A DNA stretch of 64,000 nucleotides from Amorphochlora amoebiformis (Eukaryota; Cercozoa; Chlorarachniophyceae). This document shows, in pieces, positions 48,256-64,000 of the stretch. The number at the start of each line of letters is the position of its first letter. Within the stretch, counting starts at the first letter, position 1. The notes under the pieces are model-generated. The model ran no database searches, was not told the origin of the DNA, and saw only the letters and a list, made by a program, of their open reading frames with translations. The stretch is from assembly GCA_054601695.1 (NCBI GenBank), contig BAAHQB010000161.1, forward strand, positions 310,001 to 374,000, in the 5' to 3' direction. The position numbers and the translations under genes are program-made.

Positions 48256-48373
48256 TATATTTAGATATTTAAGACATAATATTCGTATATCATTGTTTAG
48301 ATATCCTGCCGATGATTTTGCACATCCGGGACAACCCTGGGACATGCCACAGCGAACAATTCCCACGTCGTTC
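48256..48373. promoter_or_regulatory. Divergent start region of the coiled-coil and GT10 genes
   Basis: About 118 bp separate the proposed minus-strand start (48255) and the plus-strand start (48374). The sequence is unique, with no microsatellite and several ATTT/ATAT motifs, so a shared bidirectional promoter is likely. It is inferred from gene layout; no specific factor site is recognised. If either start is further upstream, the two coding regions overlap head to head. Confidence 0.4.
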
Positions 48374-63156
<14,783 letters not shown>

Positions 63157-63243
63157 GTATAATTACATATATATACATATATATATATTTATATATATAC
63201 ACATATATATATATTCGTTTTGTGTATGTGTGTATACATGTAT

Positions 63244-63319
<76 letters not shown>

Positions 63320-63325
<6 letters not shown>

Positions 63326-63360
63326 TGACGTTTAAGCATTCCAGCCAATTGTTTGTACAA
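63320..63360 (+). pseudogene. Truncated copy of exon 63086-63156
   Basis: ATGACGTTTAAGCATTCCAG and TACAAGTATGGTTACATATA match ATCACGTTTGAGCATTCCAC and TGCAAGTATAATTACATATA of the exon end and donor. The 5' half is replaced by TA repeat. Confidence 0.7.
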
Positions 63361-63394
63361 GTATGGTTACATATATGTATTCGGTATTTGTATG

Positions 63395-63720
63395 CATGTA
63401 TGCATGTGTTATATGTGTGTATACATGTGTATGTATGTGCACACATGTGTATATATATATGAATGTATATACATATGTATATGTATATGTGTGTGTGTGT
63501 ATGGTTGTGACGTGTGTGTGTGTGTGCATACACAAACATACACACATATATGTATATGTAAATGTGTGTATATGTGTATATATGTGTGTATGTGTATATA
63601 CATGTGTATGTGTGTGTATGTATGTGTGTATGTATGTAAATGTATATGTTGTATATGTGTATGTATGTGTGTGTGTGTGTGTATGTGTGTATGTATGTAT
63701 GTATGCATCCATGTATAAAA
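63395..63720. repeat. TG/TATG-rich microsatellite
   Basis: TGTGTATG and GTATGT runs on the plus strand; frames in it are Cys/Val/Met/Tyr artefacts. The remaining 280 bp to the window edge are TA-rich with nothing coding. Confidence 0.85.
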
Positions 63721-63787
63721 TGTATAAGTATATGTGACATATATGTAATGTACATACATACTATGTGTATATATTTATATACATATG

Positions 63788-63831
<44 letters not shown>

Positions 63832-64000
63832 TATATATACATATACTTATATTATATATGTATATATATGTATAGATATGTATACATATATGTTTATATT
63901 TTCACATGTGTCATATATATATGTGTGTGTATGTGTGTGCATATATATATATATATAATATATATATATATATATTATATACATATACACGATATATGTG

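Overview
This is a nuclear eukaryotic window, probably from a unicellular eukaryote (protist or alga). It has intron-rich genes with GT-AG boundaries, very small exons, telomere-type (CCCTAA/TTAGGG)n tracts and extreme (TA)n expansion. I cannot name the species. No bacterial-style operons, rRNA or CRISPR are visible. Almost all long open frames are microsatellite artefacts (Tyr/Ile from TA, Leu/Ser or Arg/Glu from CT/GA, Pro/Asn or Thr/Leu from CCCTAA). The real coding sequence lies in short islands between the repeats. I read these islands by hand, choosing exon ends from GT/AG sites and requiring codon phase to match across every intron.

Layout. (1) About 44-5874, minus strand: a leucine-rich-repeat (LRR) gene built from phase-2 exons of mostly 72 nt, with its 3' end outside the window. 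(2) 6098-7471, minus: a compact 4-exon gene of 223 aa, family unknown. (3) 8202-13355, minus: a 10-exon gene of about 502 aa with a C2HC zinc-finger motif, family unknown. (4) 13356-18186: intergenic, with telomere-type blocks, a 485-bp tandem duplication and a CTAG-rich stretch. (5) 18187-48255, minus: a gene of about 33 exons and 1180 aa, most of it coiled coil, spread over 30 kb of TA, CT/GA and TTAGGG repeats. (6) 48374 to beyond 63156, plus: a GT10 (alpha-1,3-fucosyltransferase-like) type II membrane glycosyltransferase, divergent from gene 5, with about 118 bp between the two start codons.

Three features stand out. Several introns of the GT10 gene consist of CCCTAA repeats from splice site to splice site, with splice sites made by one-base variants of the repeat; telomere-type tracts inside genes run with CCCTAA on the coding strand. 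Exons flanked by TA tracts have been copied many times: some copies form working repeat-protein modules (LRR pairs, 60-nt coiled-coil exons), many are truncated relics, and one array holds 18-nt in-frame microexon candidates. Three copies of a tRNA-derived SINE-like element sit inside TA tracts in introns, all in the sense orientation of the host gene.

Exon models are inference from sequence alone. Phase agreement over many consecutive introns is the main support. Individual exon ends, the first exons and any skipped exons remain uncertain.
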